From Pontibacter ramchanderi (GTDB lineage: Bacteria > Bacteroidota > Bacteroidia > Cytophagales > Hymenobacteraceae), in assembly GCF_002846395.1 (NCBI RefSeq), contig NZ_PJMU01000002.1, forward strand, positions 62,001-126,000: a stretch of 64,000 bases of DNA. Reading direction: 5' to 3'. A program made the translations under genes and the position numbers. Below the pieces are notes generated by a model, which was not told the origin of the DNA, searched no databases, and saw only the letters and a list, made by a program, of their open reading frames with translations. Positions 18,277-27,592 of this stretch are shown one piece after another (positions within the stretch are counted from its first letter, which is position 1; each line of letters starts with the position of its first letter).

Positions 18277-19707
18277 TTATTTCCCAGCCTTAGCGCTACC
18301 ACCGTTCAGGCCATGCTCTGAGATCAGGTAGACCAGGGCAGCCATACCTGCGGAGCCAAGTTGCATCTCGCGGCGGCTAACGGTTTCGAAGGTGTCGATC
18401 TCGGTGTGGTGATAGTCGAAGTAGCGCTGGGAGTCAGGGCGCAGGCCGATGAGTACCACGTTGTTCTGCCCTTTCAGCGGGCCGATGTCGGCACCACCGC
18501 CTCCACGGTTCATCTCGTGCAATCCGTAAGGTGCCAGCAAGTCTTTCCAACCCATTATTTTGGCAAACTGCTCGTCGTTGGCATCGAAGCCGAAACCGCG
18601 AGGTGTGAATCCACCTGCATCCGACTCGATGGCGGCTACGTGCTTCTCGTTTTTCGCTTTGGCCTCCTCGGCATACTTGCGACCGCCACGCAGCCCGTTC
18701 TCTTCGTTCATGAACATCACGGCGCGCACGGTGCGCTTCGGACGTATACCCTGCTCCTTAAGCAAGCGCAGTACCTCGATCGACTGCACACAACCGGTGC
18801 CGTCGTCATGGGCACCTTCACCTACGTCCCAGGAGTCCAGGTGACCGCCTACCACGATGATCTCGTCTGGTTTCTCAAAGCCTTTGATCTCGCCGATGAC
18901 ATTATAGGAAAGCACATCCGGTCGGGTTTCGCAGGTCATGCGCATGTAGAATTTCAGCTCCGGATCGCTTTTGAGCATCGCACTCAACTCGTCGGCACCA
19001 CGCGTGCTGATGGCGGCAGCTGGTATCTTTTCCACATCGTCGGCATAGCGAGTGTTGCCGGTGTGGGCCACATCCTGAATGTCGTTGGCCATGGAGCGTA
19101 CGAGCACACCCACGGCACCCAATTTGGCAGCTGCCACCGGGCCGCCGCCACGCTGGTCTACGGCACCACCGTAAGCGGCCATGGTATGCACATGTTTGTT
19201 ATCAAACGGACGGTTGAAGAACACGATCTTGCCCTTCACTTTCTTCTTGCCCAGCTTCTCGAGCTCCTCAAAGTTCTGCACTTCGATCACCTGCGCGCTC
19301 AGGCCTTGTGCACCGGTTCCTACCGAGCTGCCCAACGCCAGAATATTTACCTCCTGACTGCCGTTACGCCCGCTCAGAATGCGGCCAACTTCCTTGTCGC
19401 CACGTACCCAATGCGGTACCATTACCTCCTGCAGGTATACGCGGTCGAGACCCATCTTTTCCATTACCTGGCGGCTCCACTCCACGGCGGCGGCGGCTTG
19501 CGGCGATCCGCTCAGGCGGGCACCAATGTTCTTGGTGAGGTAGCGCAGGTTCTCGTAGCTCTCATAGCTTGTGAGGGCGTCGTCGTAAAATTTGCGGATA
19601 ACGGTAGAATCGGACTTGTAGGTGTTTTGCTGCGCTACAGCAGGTATAGCGGCCAGCATGGCAGCCCCTGCCACAAAGGCGCGAAGTTTGTGTTTAAGTA
19701 ACATCAT
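18277..19707 (-). CDS. Secreted M28 family zinc aminopeptidase
   Basis: The 476-residue protein starts with a signal peptide (about 1-26, ending AVAQQ). A protease-associated domain (about 110-250, with the GKIVFFNRPF strand) is inserted before the M28 metal site: GGHLDSWD (His and Asp ligands), AHDDGTG (bridging Asp), MNEENGL (catalytic Glu pair), ESDAGG and the last His in YHHTEID. The overall layout resembles plasma glutamate carboxypeptidase (carboxypeptidase Q)-like enzymes that release residues from small peptides. Two start codons in tandem (ATG ATG) make the start uncertain by one residue. A strong terminator lies downstream. Confidence 0.9.
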   Translation of the reverse strand: MMLLKHKLRAFVAGAAMLAAIPAVAQQNTYKSDSTVIRKFYDDALTSYESYENLRYLTKNIGARLSGSPQAAAAVEWSRQVMEKMGLDRVYLQEVMVPHWVRGDKEVGRILSGRNGSQEVNILALGSSVGTGAQGLSAQVIEVQNFEELEKLGKKKVKGKIVFFNRPFDNKHVHTMAAYGGAVDQRGGGPVAAAKLGAVGVLVRSMANDIQDVAHTGNTRYADDVEKIPAAAISTRGADELSAMLKSDPELKFYMRMTCETRPDVLSYNVIGEIKGFEKPDEIIVVGGHLDSWDVGEGAHDDGTGCVQSIEVLRLLKEQGIRPKRTVRAVMFMNEENGLRGGRKYAEEAKAKNEKHVAAIESDAGGFTPRGFGFDANDEQFAKIMGWKDLLAPYGLHEMNRGGGGADIGPLKGQNNVVLIGLRPDSQRYFDYHHTEIDTFETVSRREMQLGSAGMAALVYLISEHGLNGGSAKAGK

Positions 19708-19809
19708 CAGGTGAATAATACTTGAAAGGTTAGTGTAGATTAGTTTGTGGGGTTAAGTTAGGAAATCATTTCGAAGTATAAACAACATTCGATATAATTC
19801 CGGCTATAC

Positions 19810-20805
19810 CTATTTCACCTGCAGCACCTTCTGCAAATTTTGCGGACTTAATGTAAGCAACCCCACTTCGGGCAGGCGCTCGGTCAGTTCTTTCCAGTTC
19901 TTGTCTTTCTTGTATACCTCTTTCAGGAGTTTAGTTGCCCCGTTGATGTCGCCGTTGTTTGCCAGCGTGATGGCGTGCCAATACTTCATTTCAAGGTTAT
20001 TTGGGAACATGGTTTCTGCCTTGCCATATTCTTCCATAGCCTTGTCCATCTGCCCTTTCTCTACGGCCAGGTCGCCGTTGTTCATGTGCTCGTAGGCGCG
20101 GTATACCTTGAGCAGGCGCTCCAGTTCATCAAGCGGCTTCTCGTGATCGTCTACCCGCAGATCAATGGTCTTATCGTCCCAGGGCTGGTCCGTGGCCTTG
20201 CCGCGTACTACTACCAGCACAGCAGACTGCTTGCCCCGGATGTCGCCCCCCTCCCGCTCGGCTGCCTGCATGGCCAGCAGCACCCGTTCGGCCAGCGGCT
20301 TGCCCGCACTCGTCTCAAAAGCCTTCGCCATGGCTGGCCACACCTTATCGGTGAGCATCATGTTGGCCTGCACCGAAAAGTTCGTGCCGATGGTGTGTCC
20401 CGCATAGCGGATGCACTGCTTGCCGGTGTGCGTCGCCACGCGGCCCTGCGCGTCGAGAATCGATACCTGCCGTACTTCGCGCCCTTCGTCATCGGCCAGC
20501 AGAATATCCAGCGCCTTCTGCGGCGTTTTACCTTCTTTCAGCAAAGCAAGCCCACGCATACCAAACGACTTGTTGGTGAAAGACTGCGTGGCAACCACGC
20601 CCACCCCCGCCTCTACCCAGGGCACGGCCGTGCCCACCGAAAACCAGTGGCTTTGCACGCCAACGGCCATCTCGCCGGTTTTTGCGTCGCGGGCTACAAT
20701 CGAATAGGTATGGGCCAGGGGCTCTTCGCTTTTAAACACCTGCGCCTGTGCGGAAAAATGTGTCACGGTGAGAATGAGGGTTAGTATGGAGAAAAGGTTT
20801 TTCAT
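19810..20805 (-). CDS. DUF1028 family secreted protein with C-terminal TPR-like region
   Basis: After a signal peptide (about 1-21, ending SAQAQ) the protein carries the DUF1028 signature HTYSIVARDAKTGEMAVGVQ and GVGVVATQS, characteristic of Ntn-hydrolase-like proteins of unproven activity. Residues about 230-315 read as tetratricopeptide-like helices (AYEHMNNGDLAVEKGQMDKA, then KYWHAITLANNGDINGATKL). The catalytic role is unknown, and the TPR part suggests binding to a partner. It is probably periplasmic. The M28 gene lies 102 bp further on in the same direction. Confidence 0.85.
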   Translation of the reverse strand: MKNLFSILTLILTVTHFSAQAQVFKSEEPLAHTYSIVARDAKTGEMAVGVQSHWFSVGTAVPWVEAGVGVVATQSFTNKSFGMRGLALLKEGKTPQKALDILLADDEGREVRQVSILDAQGRVATHTGKQCIRYAGHTIGTNFSVQANMMLTDKVWPAMAKAFETSAGKPLAERVLLAMQAAEREGGDIRGKQSAVLVVVRGKATDQPWDDKTIDLRVDDHEKPLDELERLLKVYRAYEHMNNGDLAVEKGQMDKAMEEYGKAETMFPNNLEMKYWHAITLANNGDINGATKLLKEVYKKDKNWKELTERLPEVGLLTLSPQNLQKVLQVK

Positions 20806-20857
20806 GGTGGGTACTGGGGTTAAGTGGGTTGGGTTATGAACGAGGCTATTATTTTAG

Positions 20858-21895
20858 CTAGATTGTATTAAGAATATCCTCCAGAGACAGTTCTTTTTCC
20901 TTAAAGAGGCGCTCTTTGTAGGGCACTTGTAGCTTGTCGAGGATTCTTGCCATATTAAAACCCGTAGCGTAAAAATAGACGCCCGATTGGGCTGTCAGGT
21001 ATAGCCATTCATCATTTTCCAGTTTGTGGTTCTTAAACGAGTGGTAGCCTTGATAGGCTGTATCTGCCCGTTGTAGCTTCCTGTCAGGTTGTTTTTGCGA
21101 AAACTTTTCATAGAGCTTCTGTTCTACATACCTTGCCGTACCCTCCATCGTTTCGTGCATCTTTTCCGCCGCTTCAATATCCGTGTTGAACCTTCGCTTT
21201 GTTTCATTTCTACGGTTTTCCCTCTCCTGCCTAAAGGCGGCCAGCAGTGTCCTGATCTCATCACGGCTATCGGTTTCTAAAGCCTCTAGCAAGAGGCCAT
21301 TTTCTTTGTCTACCTGCTCTTTAAACCACGCATTATCCTTGTAAAGTCCCTTTAGGGTACCCTTTTGAAAAGTGCCCAGGCTATCGGCAAAATGCTGCAG
21401 AAAATCTTTGTGCCTGAACTGGAATCCATGGAAATACTCATGTACTACCATCGTTACCCACGTCTCTGTTGTCACTACATCGGTTACGACTTTGCCTGTC
21501 TCCTCCAGACTACTGCAGTGCATAAAGGGCGATAGATCATCGTAGACACTTGTATCTCCGATTGTGAAGTTTACAGCCATGTGAAAGGGCGTGCTGTCAA
21601 GGCGCGCAGTAGTTTTGTATACCTTTAGATCGCTGGTCCGAAATACCAATGCAGGATTATACATCCGAAGAAACCTGCTTGTTGGATTGGCTATAAAAGA
21701 AGAAGAATCGGTATAGTACACTAAAGGGACATCGTACTGCTTCGCATCAAAGCCTTGCCAAATGTCAGATGCTATGGTTGGTTTGAGAGCGTATACATAA
21801 GCGATCCTGTCAAATACCAATTGCTCTGAGCTTGCTAACTGCTTGGTGCAGGAGAGTGAAAGGACTGCCAGCAAAAGTAGAATGAGTCGGTGCAT
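20858..21895 (-). CDS. Predicted lipoprotein with HExxH metalloprotease-like motif
   Basis: The frame opens at 21922, but the ATG at 21895 (MHRLILLLLAVLSLSC) gives a clean lipoprotein signal with a Cys at the lipobox; this gives 345 residues. A candidate zinc motif, HEYFHGFQ, occurs near residue 155, in the helix context TETWVTMVVHEYFH. The rest is largely helical and charged, with no recognised family. An anchored metalloprotease is a reasonable guess, but the third zinc ligand is not evident. It lies 52 bp upstream of the DUF1028 gene on the same strand and may share its transcript. Confidence 0.7.
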   Translation of the reverse strand: MHRLILLLLAVLSLSCTKQLASSEQLVFDRIAYVYALKPTIASDIWQGFDAKQYDVPLVYYTDSSSFIANPTSRFLRMYNPALVFRTSDLKVYKTTARLDSTPFHMAVNFTIGDTSVYDDLSPFMHCSSLEETGKVVTDVVTTETWVTMVVHEYFHGFQFRHKDFLQHFADSLGTFQKGTLKGLYKDNAWFKEQVDKENGLLLEALETDSRDEIRTLLAAFRQERENRRNETKRRFNTDIEAAEKMHETMEGTARYVEQKLYEKFSQKQPDRKLQRADTAYQGYHSFKNHKLENDEWLYLTAQSGVYFYATGFNMARILDKLQVPYKERLFKEKELSLEDILNTI

Positions 21896-22143
21896 TGGTT
21901 TCCGGCTTTTTAATGTGAGCAAGGTTTCGGCTCTTTCTAAAGAAACCCAAATATTGGAATCACCACAAATGAGTTAAATCAGGTTGCCCTAACTGCCTGA
22001 GTCAAAAAGTATTTAACCCCACCCCAATATAATCATTCTCTCCTTATATAGTAAATTCCCTACCTTTATACAACTCATCTCCATTTCCAAAGTATAACCT
22101 ACCTAACATAGCACTGGCACCAATTGTCTGGAGCAACCAATTT

Positions 22144-22968
22144 ATGAGCAAACCCTTCAACGAGAAAAAACAACAACGCATGGCCATGCTGATTGATGGC
22201 GACAACGCGCAACCTACCCTTATCGTCAAAATACTGGCTGAGGCTGGCAAATACGGGCAAACCACTATCCGCCGCATTTACGGCGACTGGACCACCCCGC
22301 AGATGAACGGCTGGAAAGATTGCCTGAACAACCACGCCATCCAGCCCATCCAGCAGTTCCGCTACACCGTGGGCAAAAACGCCACCGACAGTGCTCTGAT
22401 CATCGACGCGATGGACCTGCTCCACAGTCACCTGGTAGACGGTTTCTGCATCGTGTCGTCTGACAGCGACTATACCCGACTGGCGACACGCATCCGGGAG
22501 GCGGGTATTTTTGTGATGGGCATCGGGCAGCGCAAAACGCCCAAGCCGTTCGTGAATGCCTGTAACATCTTTATCTATACCGAAAACCTGACCGACGATA
22601 TTGACGATAAGCAAATAGCTGAAGCCGACAAGTCCACGCCAAACGGGAAGGAAAACCCAAGGCCCAACCCAGTTCCGATGTTGAAAGAGGCTTTTCAGAT
22701 GGCGGTGGGCGAAGACGGCTGGGCGCACCTGGGCGGTATAGGCACCAGCCTGCGCACCCTGGACCCCGCTTTTGACCCGCGCACCTTTGGTTACGGCCAA
22801 CTGATTCAGTTGATCAAGGCACACAAGGACTTGTTCACAATCCGCAAAGAAGACGATAAAGGCTCGTCGGCGGTATACGTGAAGCGCCGCAGCCCTGACA
22901 AGCGCCGCAAATCCACCAAAGCAAAAGAAATAGCGCCCGCCAAAGAAGAGCGCAACGAGCGTAGTTAA
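22144..22968 (+). CDS. NYN-domain putative RNase with C-terminal OST-HTH/LOTUS domain
   Basis: The first about 150 residues form a NYN (PIN-like, LabA/DUF88) domain: the acidic metal-binding positions are in MLIDGDNA, NATDSALIIDAMD and CIVSSDSDYTRLA. After a linker, residues about 178-255 (PNPVPMLKEAFQMA ... FGYGQLIQLIKAH ... FTI) fit the OST-HTH/LOTUS fold, a small RNA-binding winged helix. The basic tail (RRSPDKRRKSTKAKE) would favour nucleic acid contact. The family is linked to RNA cleavage, but the target is unknown. It is a single-gene unit closed by a terminator. Confidence 0.85.
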   Translation: MSKPFNEKKQQRMAMLIDGDNAQPTLIVKILAEAGKYGQTTIRRIYGDWTTPQMNGWKDCLNNHAIQPIQQFRYTVGKNATDSALIIDAMDLLHSHLVDGFCIVSSDSDYTRLATRIREAGIFVMGIGQRKTPKPFVNACNIFIYTENLTDDIDDKQIAEADKSTPNGKENPRPNPVPMLKEAFQMAVGEDGWAHLGGIGTSLRTLDPAFDPRTFGYGQLIQLIKAHKDLFTIRKEDDKGSSAVYVKRRSPDKRRKSTKAKEIAPAKEERNERS

Positions 22969-22992
22969 GCCACTGGCTATACCGTTAAACCT

Positions 22993-23039
22993 AAAGCCTG
23001 AAAGAGATTATAGCAGCTCCTTCAGGCTTTTGGGTTTTT
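22993..23039 (+). terminator. Terminator after the NYN-domain gene
   Basis: The stem aaagcctgaa / ttcaggcttt (22993-23002, 23021-23030) with an 18-base loop is followed by tgggttttta. Confidence 0.8.
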
Positions 23040-23098
23040 AGTCAGGTTTTGTCTTTATGGCTATACCTGGCATAATCTAATAGATATAAACATTTTAT

Positions 23099-23533
23099 CT
23101 ATTCAACTGAGACTTGCTTCAGCTCCAGACTTATACCCAGTTCCTCCCGTTTTTGTAAATATTCTTCCTCTGTAAAAGGGCCATACCTGCTATCCTTAAT
23201 CTTGTCAACGATCCAGTAATGGCGTAAGGTGCTTTGATCGAAGATTTTCTCCTCTTTAAGGTACGTTATGTCAGAATTAAGATATACATCTTTTAAAATG
23301 ACATGCCTCGGTTTTTGTTCGACGACTATGAACACAGAGTCAAAATTATAGGCTGTCACATGCCCATCAACAGCATAAACGTTTTCGTCTGGACCAAAAA
23401 TAGCGTCGTCGCTGCTTATCACCGGGTCGTAGTCGAATCTATATCCATTCCCTAAATCCACAGCGCTGCCCTCCGAACACGCATTCGTTACGAGAATAAT
23501 TAAGAGCAGGAGGCTGTAAAAAGTTAACTTCAT
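23099..23533 (-). CDS. Small predicted lipoprotein
   Basis: The 144-residue protein has a lipoprotein signal (LLLIILVTNAC, Cys near residue 19). The C-terminal third (YWIVDKIKDSRYGPFTEEEYLQKREELGIS) resembles the DUF3997 group of small lipoproteins, but I hold that only loosely. No function is known. It stands alone in a minus-strand position with AT-rich flanks, and the gene itself is less GC-rich than its neighbours. Confidence 0.7.
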   Translation of the reverse strand: MKLTFYSLLLLIILVTNACSEGSAVDLGNGYRFDYDPVISSDDAIFGPDENVYAVDGHVTAYNFDSVFIVVEQKPRHVILKDVYLNSDITYLKEEKIFDQSTLRHYWIVDKIKDSRYGPFTEEEYLQKREELGISLELKQVSVE

Positions 23534-23684
23534 GTGGGTGGACCTAATTCAAATGGCTCAAACGAAATGCACGCTCAAGATAGTGAACATGTAGCAGAGA
23601 TTTGCTTTATAATAATCCGTGCCAGAAACCTCTTCCCTCTATTGGAGCTGATCTTTGACACGGATTAAGCGTGACCTCTGGCAA

Positions 23685-24284
23685 TTAAATACTAAAACCC
23701 ACCGTCAGCGAGAAATTCCTGAACTTCCCATCAGCACCGCTGTCATTGAACACCGTGGTGAGCCCATGGGTGTACATCAGGTCGAGTTCGATGAGACGGA
23801 GCAGTTTGATGCCCACACCGCCGTGCAGCGCAAACTGGGCATTGCGGACGTTGCGTCGGCGCACATCTAGATTATTGTCGCTCACCCCTATGTTGTAAGC
23901 AAAGGACGGACCCACCATAATTCTGAAAGGCATGGAGCCGCCGCTGCGTTTTTTATAGTCACTTTCCCAGCCTAGCAGCACCGGTGCCCGGAAGTAGCGG
24001 AAGCGCACTTCATCGCTCTCACCGGAACGGGGCTGCACCGTGCGCTGTATGGTCACTTTGTTGTTCACAAAATCGACCCCCGGCTGCACATAAAAGCGGT
24101 TTCCGATGCGGGCAAACACCCCGAATTCTGTTCCCACCTCAGCCGACTCCTCTACCAAGTTAGGATCTTTGCTGATGTTGGAGATGTTGAGGCCAAACTT
24201 AGCGCCCAGGTCAATGTTGGTGTCTTGCGCAGCAGTTGTGAAGGCAAAACCTAAAAAAAGCAAAAGTAGTAGCGTGTTTTTCAT
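23685..24284 (-). CDS. Outer-membrane beta-barrel (porin-like) protein
   Basis: After a signal peptide (about 1-18, ending TTAAQ) the protein starts with the typical first strand DLGAKFGLNISNI and shows alternating hydrophobic strands, with a terminal strand ending in FSLTVGFSI. This fits the small outer-membrane beta-barrel domain common in Bacteroidota (PF13568). At 199 residues it probably forms an eight- to ten-stranded barrel with a structural or adhesive role rather than a large pore. Confidence 0.82.
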   Translation of the reverse strand: MKNTLLLLLFLGFAFTTAAQDTNIDLGAKFGLNISNISKDPNLVEESAEVGTEFGVFARIGNRFYVQPGVDFVNNKVTIQRTVQPRSGESDEVRFRYFRAPVLLGWESDYKKRSGGSMPFRIMVGPSFAYNIGVSDNNLDVRRRNVRNAQFALHGGVGIKLLRLIELDLMYTHGLTTVFNDSGADGKFRNFSLTVGFSI

Positions 24285-24406
24285 AGTATTGTGTAAAGTT
24301 TATGCGTTTGTTAAAATAGCAGTGCTAACTCTACCTTATTTAACTGATTTTAAGGCACCTATGTTTAGCATACGCATTCCGGGCATCATATAAACCTCGC
24401 CAACAC

Positions 24407-25003
24407 ATGAAAACTGCAGCAGCTCCAAAGCAACTAACCGTAGCACCCGACATCAACCTGCACGAGGCACAGGTAAGCGATGCTGCGGCTCTCTACCAGC
24501 TCATCGACAGCGGTCGGCTATACCTGCGGGAGTGGTTGCCTTTTATCGATTTCAGCCAATCTGCCTCCGACACCGAGCTATACCTGCGCAGCGTTACCGC
24601 ACCCGGCAACCTGCAGGACAAGGTATACATCATCCGCTATCAGGAGCAGGTGGCCGGCATTATCGGGTATAAGACCATTGACAGGGTGAACTGCAAGCTG
24701 GAAATAGGTTATTGGCTAGGTGAGTCTTTTCAGGGAAAAGCCATTATGGTGCGCAGTTGCCAGGCACTGATCAAGCATGCGTTTGAGTACATGCGCATGA
24801 ACCGCATCCAGATAAAAGTTGGCGTGGGCAATACCAAAAGCAGCCGCATACCGCAGCGACTGGGTTTTCAGCTGGAAGGTATAGAGCGGGCTGGCGAGTG
24901 GTTACGAGGCCAGTTCATCGACCTGGAGGTATACAGTTTGCTGAAACAGGAGTGGCTCGAGCAAAAACCTACTTCTGGCCCCGGCGGAAACGACCGAGCT
25001 TGA
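24407..25003 (+). CDS. GNAT family N-acetyltransferase (RimJ/RimL type)
   Basis: The 198-residue protein follows the GNAT pattern: N-terminal LHEAQVSDAAALYQLI, central strand QVAGIIGYKTID, the acetyl-CoA-binding region EIGYWLGESFQGKAIM, and NRIQIKVGVGNTKSSRIPQRLGF near the end. It would transfer an acetyl group from acetyl-CoA to an amine, possibly a protein N-terminus or a small molecule. Its last 35 bp overlap the end of the convergent permease gene. Confidence 0.88.
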   Translation: MKTAAAPKQLTVAPDINLHEAQVSDAAALYQLIDSGRLYLREWLPFIDFSQSASDTELYLRSVTAPGNLQDKVYIIRYQEQVAGIIGYKTIDRVNCKLEIGYWLGESFQGKAIMVRSCQALIKHAFEYMRMNRIQIKVGVGNTKSSRIPQRLGFQLEGIERAGEWLRGQFIDLEVYSLLKQEWLEQKPTSGPGGNDRA

Positions 25004-26066
25004 TTCCGGGTTTCGGTTCGGCAGGCGCCTTCCCCGACCCAAGCAGCAGCGACACCGGCCGCAGTTCCTCATGTTTGTCGGCAATCAGTTTCAGAATGGC
25101 CACAAAAGGCACGAACAGGATCATGCCGGAGGCTCCCCACAGGATGCCACCCGCCACTATGGCCAGCAACGTAAAGAGCATGTTCACCTGCAGCCTGTAG
25201 CTCACCGCCAGCGGGAAAATCAGGTTTGCCTCCAGGTACTGCACCACCGTGAACACCATCACCACCCCAATCGGGTACCAGATAGAGTCGTAGGTGATCC
25301 AGGCCACGGCCATTGGCAGGATAGCGCCAATCGAAATGCCCACATAAGGTATAAACGTGAGGATAGACGCCACAATACCAAAGAAAACAGCATGTGGTAT
25401 ACCTAGCAGCAAGAGTCCGACGCTGTTGAGAAAGCCCACCACTGCATACACAATGATCATCCCTTTGATGAAGTTATAATAGGTGGTAATGGTTTCGTGG
25501 AGAATGCTGCGGATCTTGCTGTGCTCGGAGCGCGGGAACATCGAAAAAAGCGCTGCCGCCAACTGCTCGCGGTTGTACAGGATAAGGGCAGCGTAGAGCG
25601 GAATCAGCAGGAAAAGCACGACTGTGGTGACCGAGGCATAGAGTACGCTCCGCACAACATTCAGCACCGCTGAGGAAGCGTCTTTGATCATCCCCTCGAC
25701 CCAGTTGCTGCGCTGCACATCGTCCACGCCAAACTGCCGCTCCAGGTATAGCCCGAACTGCTGCCAGGCCTGCAACAGCTTTTCCTGCAGCGTAGGCCAC
25801 TCCTGCCCGAAGCTCACCATTTGCCGTACCAGCAGCCAGCTCAGTGCCCCTACCACCAGAACCAAGGTTAGCAGGCAGCATAAAATGGCGGTCCAGCGGC
25901 CCCAGCCGTGGTCTTCCATCCATTTGACTACCGGGTATAAGATAAAGCTGATAAGCAGGGAAAAGCTAAGCGGGACGAAAAGCGTGCGCCCGAAGTAAAG
26001 CAAAGCCGATACCAGCAAGATGTATTGCAGTAACTTTAGCCAGTTTACGTTGGAGCTCTTTTCCAT
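24969..26066 (-). CDS. AI-2E family (PerM/YdiK-like) membrane permease
   Basis: The 365-residue protein has two N-terminal hydrophobic segments (LLQYILLVSALLYF, LSFSLLISFILYPVV), a large soluble loop with amphipathic helices (about 85-160), and a C-terminal cluster of membrane segments including the conserved LTFIPYVG. This is the AI-2E transporter family, whose substrates vary (a signal molecule in few, ions or unknown in most). It overlaps the convergent GNAT gene tail-to-tail by 35 bp. Confidence 0.88.
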   Translation of the reverse strand: MEKSSNVNWLKLLQYILLVSALLYFGRTLFVPLSFSLLISFILYPVVKWMEDHGWGRWTAILCCLLTLVLVVGALSWLLVRQMVSFGQEWPTLQEKLLQAWQQFGLYLERQFGVDDVQRSNWVEGMIKDASSAVLNVVRSVLYASVTTVVLFLLIPLYAALILYNREQLAAALFSMFPRSEHSKIRSILHETITTYYNFIKGMIIVYAVVGFLNSVGLLLLGIPHAVFFGIVASILTFIPYVGISIGAILPMAVAWITYDSIWYPIGVVMVFTVVQYLEANLIFPLAVSYRLQVNMLFTLLAIVAGGILWGASGMILFVPFVAILKLIADKHEELRPVSLLLGSGKAPAEPKPGIKLGRFRRGQK

Positions 26067-26175
26067 AATTTGCTATATTGGGTGCTCTTTGCGCTGATCC
26101 GCAGTGGGGCAGTGATTGCCCTGACAATATTCCCAAAAATATATCAAAATCCTAATCGTATACACCGCTATACCT

Positions 26176-27492
26176 ATGACACGCCAAAAGCTATTCGTTA
26201 CTGCTTTTACCCTGCTGCTCGGCACATCACTCTCGGCACAGGACCTCTCCGTGATTAACCAGCAGGAGGCTACCCGCATGCTGCAAACCCTCAGCCACGA
26301 CAACATGCAGGGCCGCGCCGCCTTCTCGGCAGGTATAGAGAAAGCCGCTGATTTTATCTCATCTGAGTTCCAGGCGGCGGGCCTTTTGCCACTCAACTCT
26401 AATGGATCCAGCCAGGGGGCTTCTTACCGCCAAACCTTCCATGTGCATCGCCTCACACCCAGCCAGACCGAGGTAACGCTGGGCAAAAAGAAAATTGCGC
26501 CGGAGCACTTGTTTGTGAACACGGCACACGAGGGCATTAACTGGAAGCATAAAAACAAGATCAACATCATCTCTATACCTGCGGGCGAGAACTTCAGGGC
26601 CGCCTTTGGTAAGGCAAACGCTGAAGAGCGCGACGCGATCGTGCTGGTGCACCCGAGCCATGCCGAAGCTTTTGCCAACTACAGAGGATATTTTGCCAGA
26701 GGCGGCGTGAAGAAAGAGATCGGTAAGGGCAGCAGCAAAGTGTTTGTGCTCACCGACCAGCCGTCTCCCAAGAAATATGAAGTAAAGTTTGCGAATAAGG
26801 TAGAGAAGTTGCCGCTTTCTAACGTGATAGGCATGATCGAAGGCAAGCGCAAAGATGAGTTTGTGGTGTTCTCCGGTCATTACGACCACATCGGCTTCCA
26901 CCACACCATCGACGGCGACAGCATTGCCAACGGCGCCGACGACGATGCCTCGGGCACCACAGCCATGATGATGCTGGCCCGTTACTACAAACAGCAGCCA
27001 CAACCGGAGCGCACCCTAATCTTCGCCGCTTTCACAGCCGAAGAGATTGGCGGTCACGGCTCACGCTACTTCTCCGAGCAGCTCAACCCTGACCAGATTG
27101 TGGCCATGTTTAACATCGAAATGGTAGGCAAACCCTCCAAGTTCGGCCCAAACAGCGCCTACCTGACGGGCTACGAGAAGTCTGACCTGGGCAAAATGAT
27201 GCAGAAACGCCTGGAAGGCACCACCTATAACATCCACCCCGACCCATACCCAGAGCAAAACCTTTTCTACCGTTCTGATAACGCTACGTTGGCCCGTCTG
27301 GGTGTACCAGCCCACACAATCTCATCGGTGCAGATCGACCAGGATAAGACTTACCACACTGTGAAGGATGAGTTCGAGCTGTTAGATATGCCACATTTCA
27401 CCAGCATGATCCGCGCCATCGCGCTAGCCGCACAAGGGGTTGTGTCGGGAGAGGACACACCGTTGCGAGTGGATAAGGCGTTGGTGAGGTAA
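26176..27492 (+). CDS. Secreted M28 family metallopeptidase
   Basis: A signal peptide (about 1-21, ending SLSAQ) precedes a region with a protease-associated-type insert. The metal-binding motifs are HYDHIGF, NGADDDASGT, FAAFTAEEIGG and NIEMVG, with a last His in KTYHTVKDEF. It is an aminopeptidase-type enzyme distinct from the M28 gene at 18277 (438 against 476 residues, different motif surroundings). The ATG at 26176 gives the signal peptide directly. A terminator follows 20 bp downstream, and then a two-copy intergenic repeat. Confidence 0.9.
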   Translation: MTRQKLFVTAFTLLLGTSLSAQDLSVINQQEATRMLQTLSHDNMQGRAAFSAGIEKAADFISSEFQAAGLLPLNSNGSSQGASYRQTFHVHRLTPSQTEVTLGKKKIAPEHLFVNTAHEGINWKHKNKINIISIPAGENFRAAFGKANAEERDAIVLVHPSHAEAFANYRGYFARGGVKKEIGKGSSKVFVLTDQPSPKKYEVKFANKVEKLPLSNVIGMIEGKRKDEFVVFSGHYDHIGFHHTIDGDSIANGADDDASGTTAMMMLARYYKQQPQPERTLIFAAFTAEEIGGHGSRYFSEQLNPDQIVAMFNIEMVGKPSKFGPNSAYLTGYEKSDLGKMMQKRLEGTTYNIHPDPYPEQNLFYRSDNATLARLGVPAHTISSVQIDQDKTYHTVKDEFELLDMPHFTSMIRAIALAAQGVVSGEDTPLRVDKALVR

Positions 27493-27511
27493 TTGGGTTT
27501 AACCACCTCCA

Positions 27512-27544
27512 ATCCCCCTCCTGACATCAGGAGGGGGATATTTT
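27512..27544 (+). terminator. Terminator after the M28 peptidase gene
   Basis: An 11-13 bp stem (atccccctcctga / tcaggagggggat) is followed by atatttt. It lies 20 bp after the stop. Confidence 0.8.
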
Positions 27545-27592
27545 AAGTCTGAATCAGGATTTTGGGATTAACAGGATTCATGTGCACTATTG

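Noticed and set aside
18361-19701. Long plus-strand open frame opposite the M28 peptidase gene
   Set aside because: It mirrors the reverse frame of a supported gene and has a translation rich in His, Val and Gly without domain features.
23612-23668. Imperfect inverted repeat (taatccgtg / cacggatta) before the porin-like gene stop
   Set aside because: The loop is too long (about 35 bases) and there is no T-tract; terminator function is not supported.
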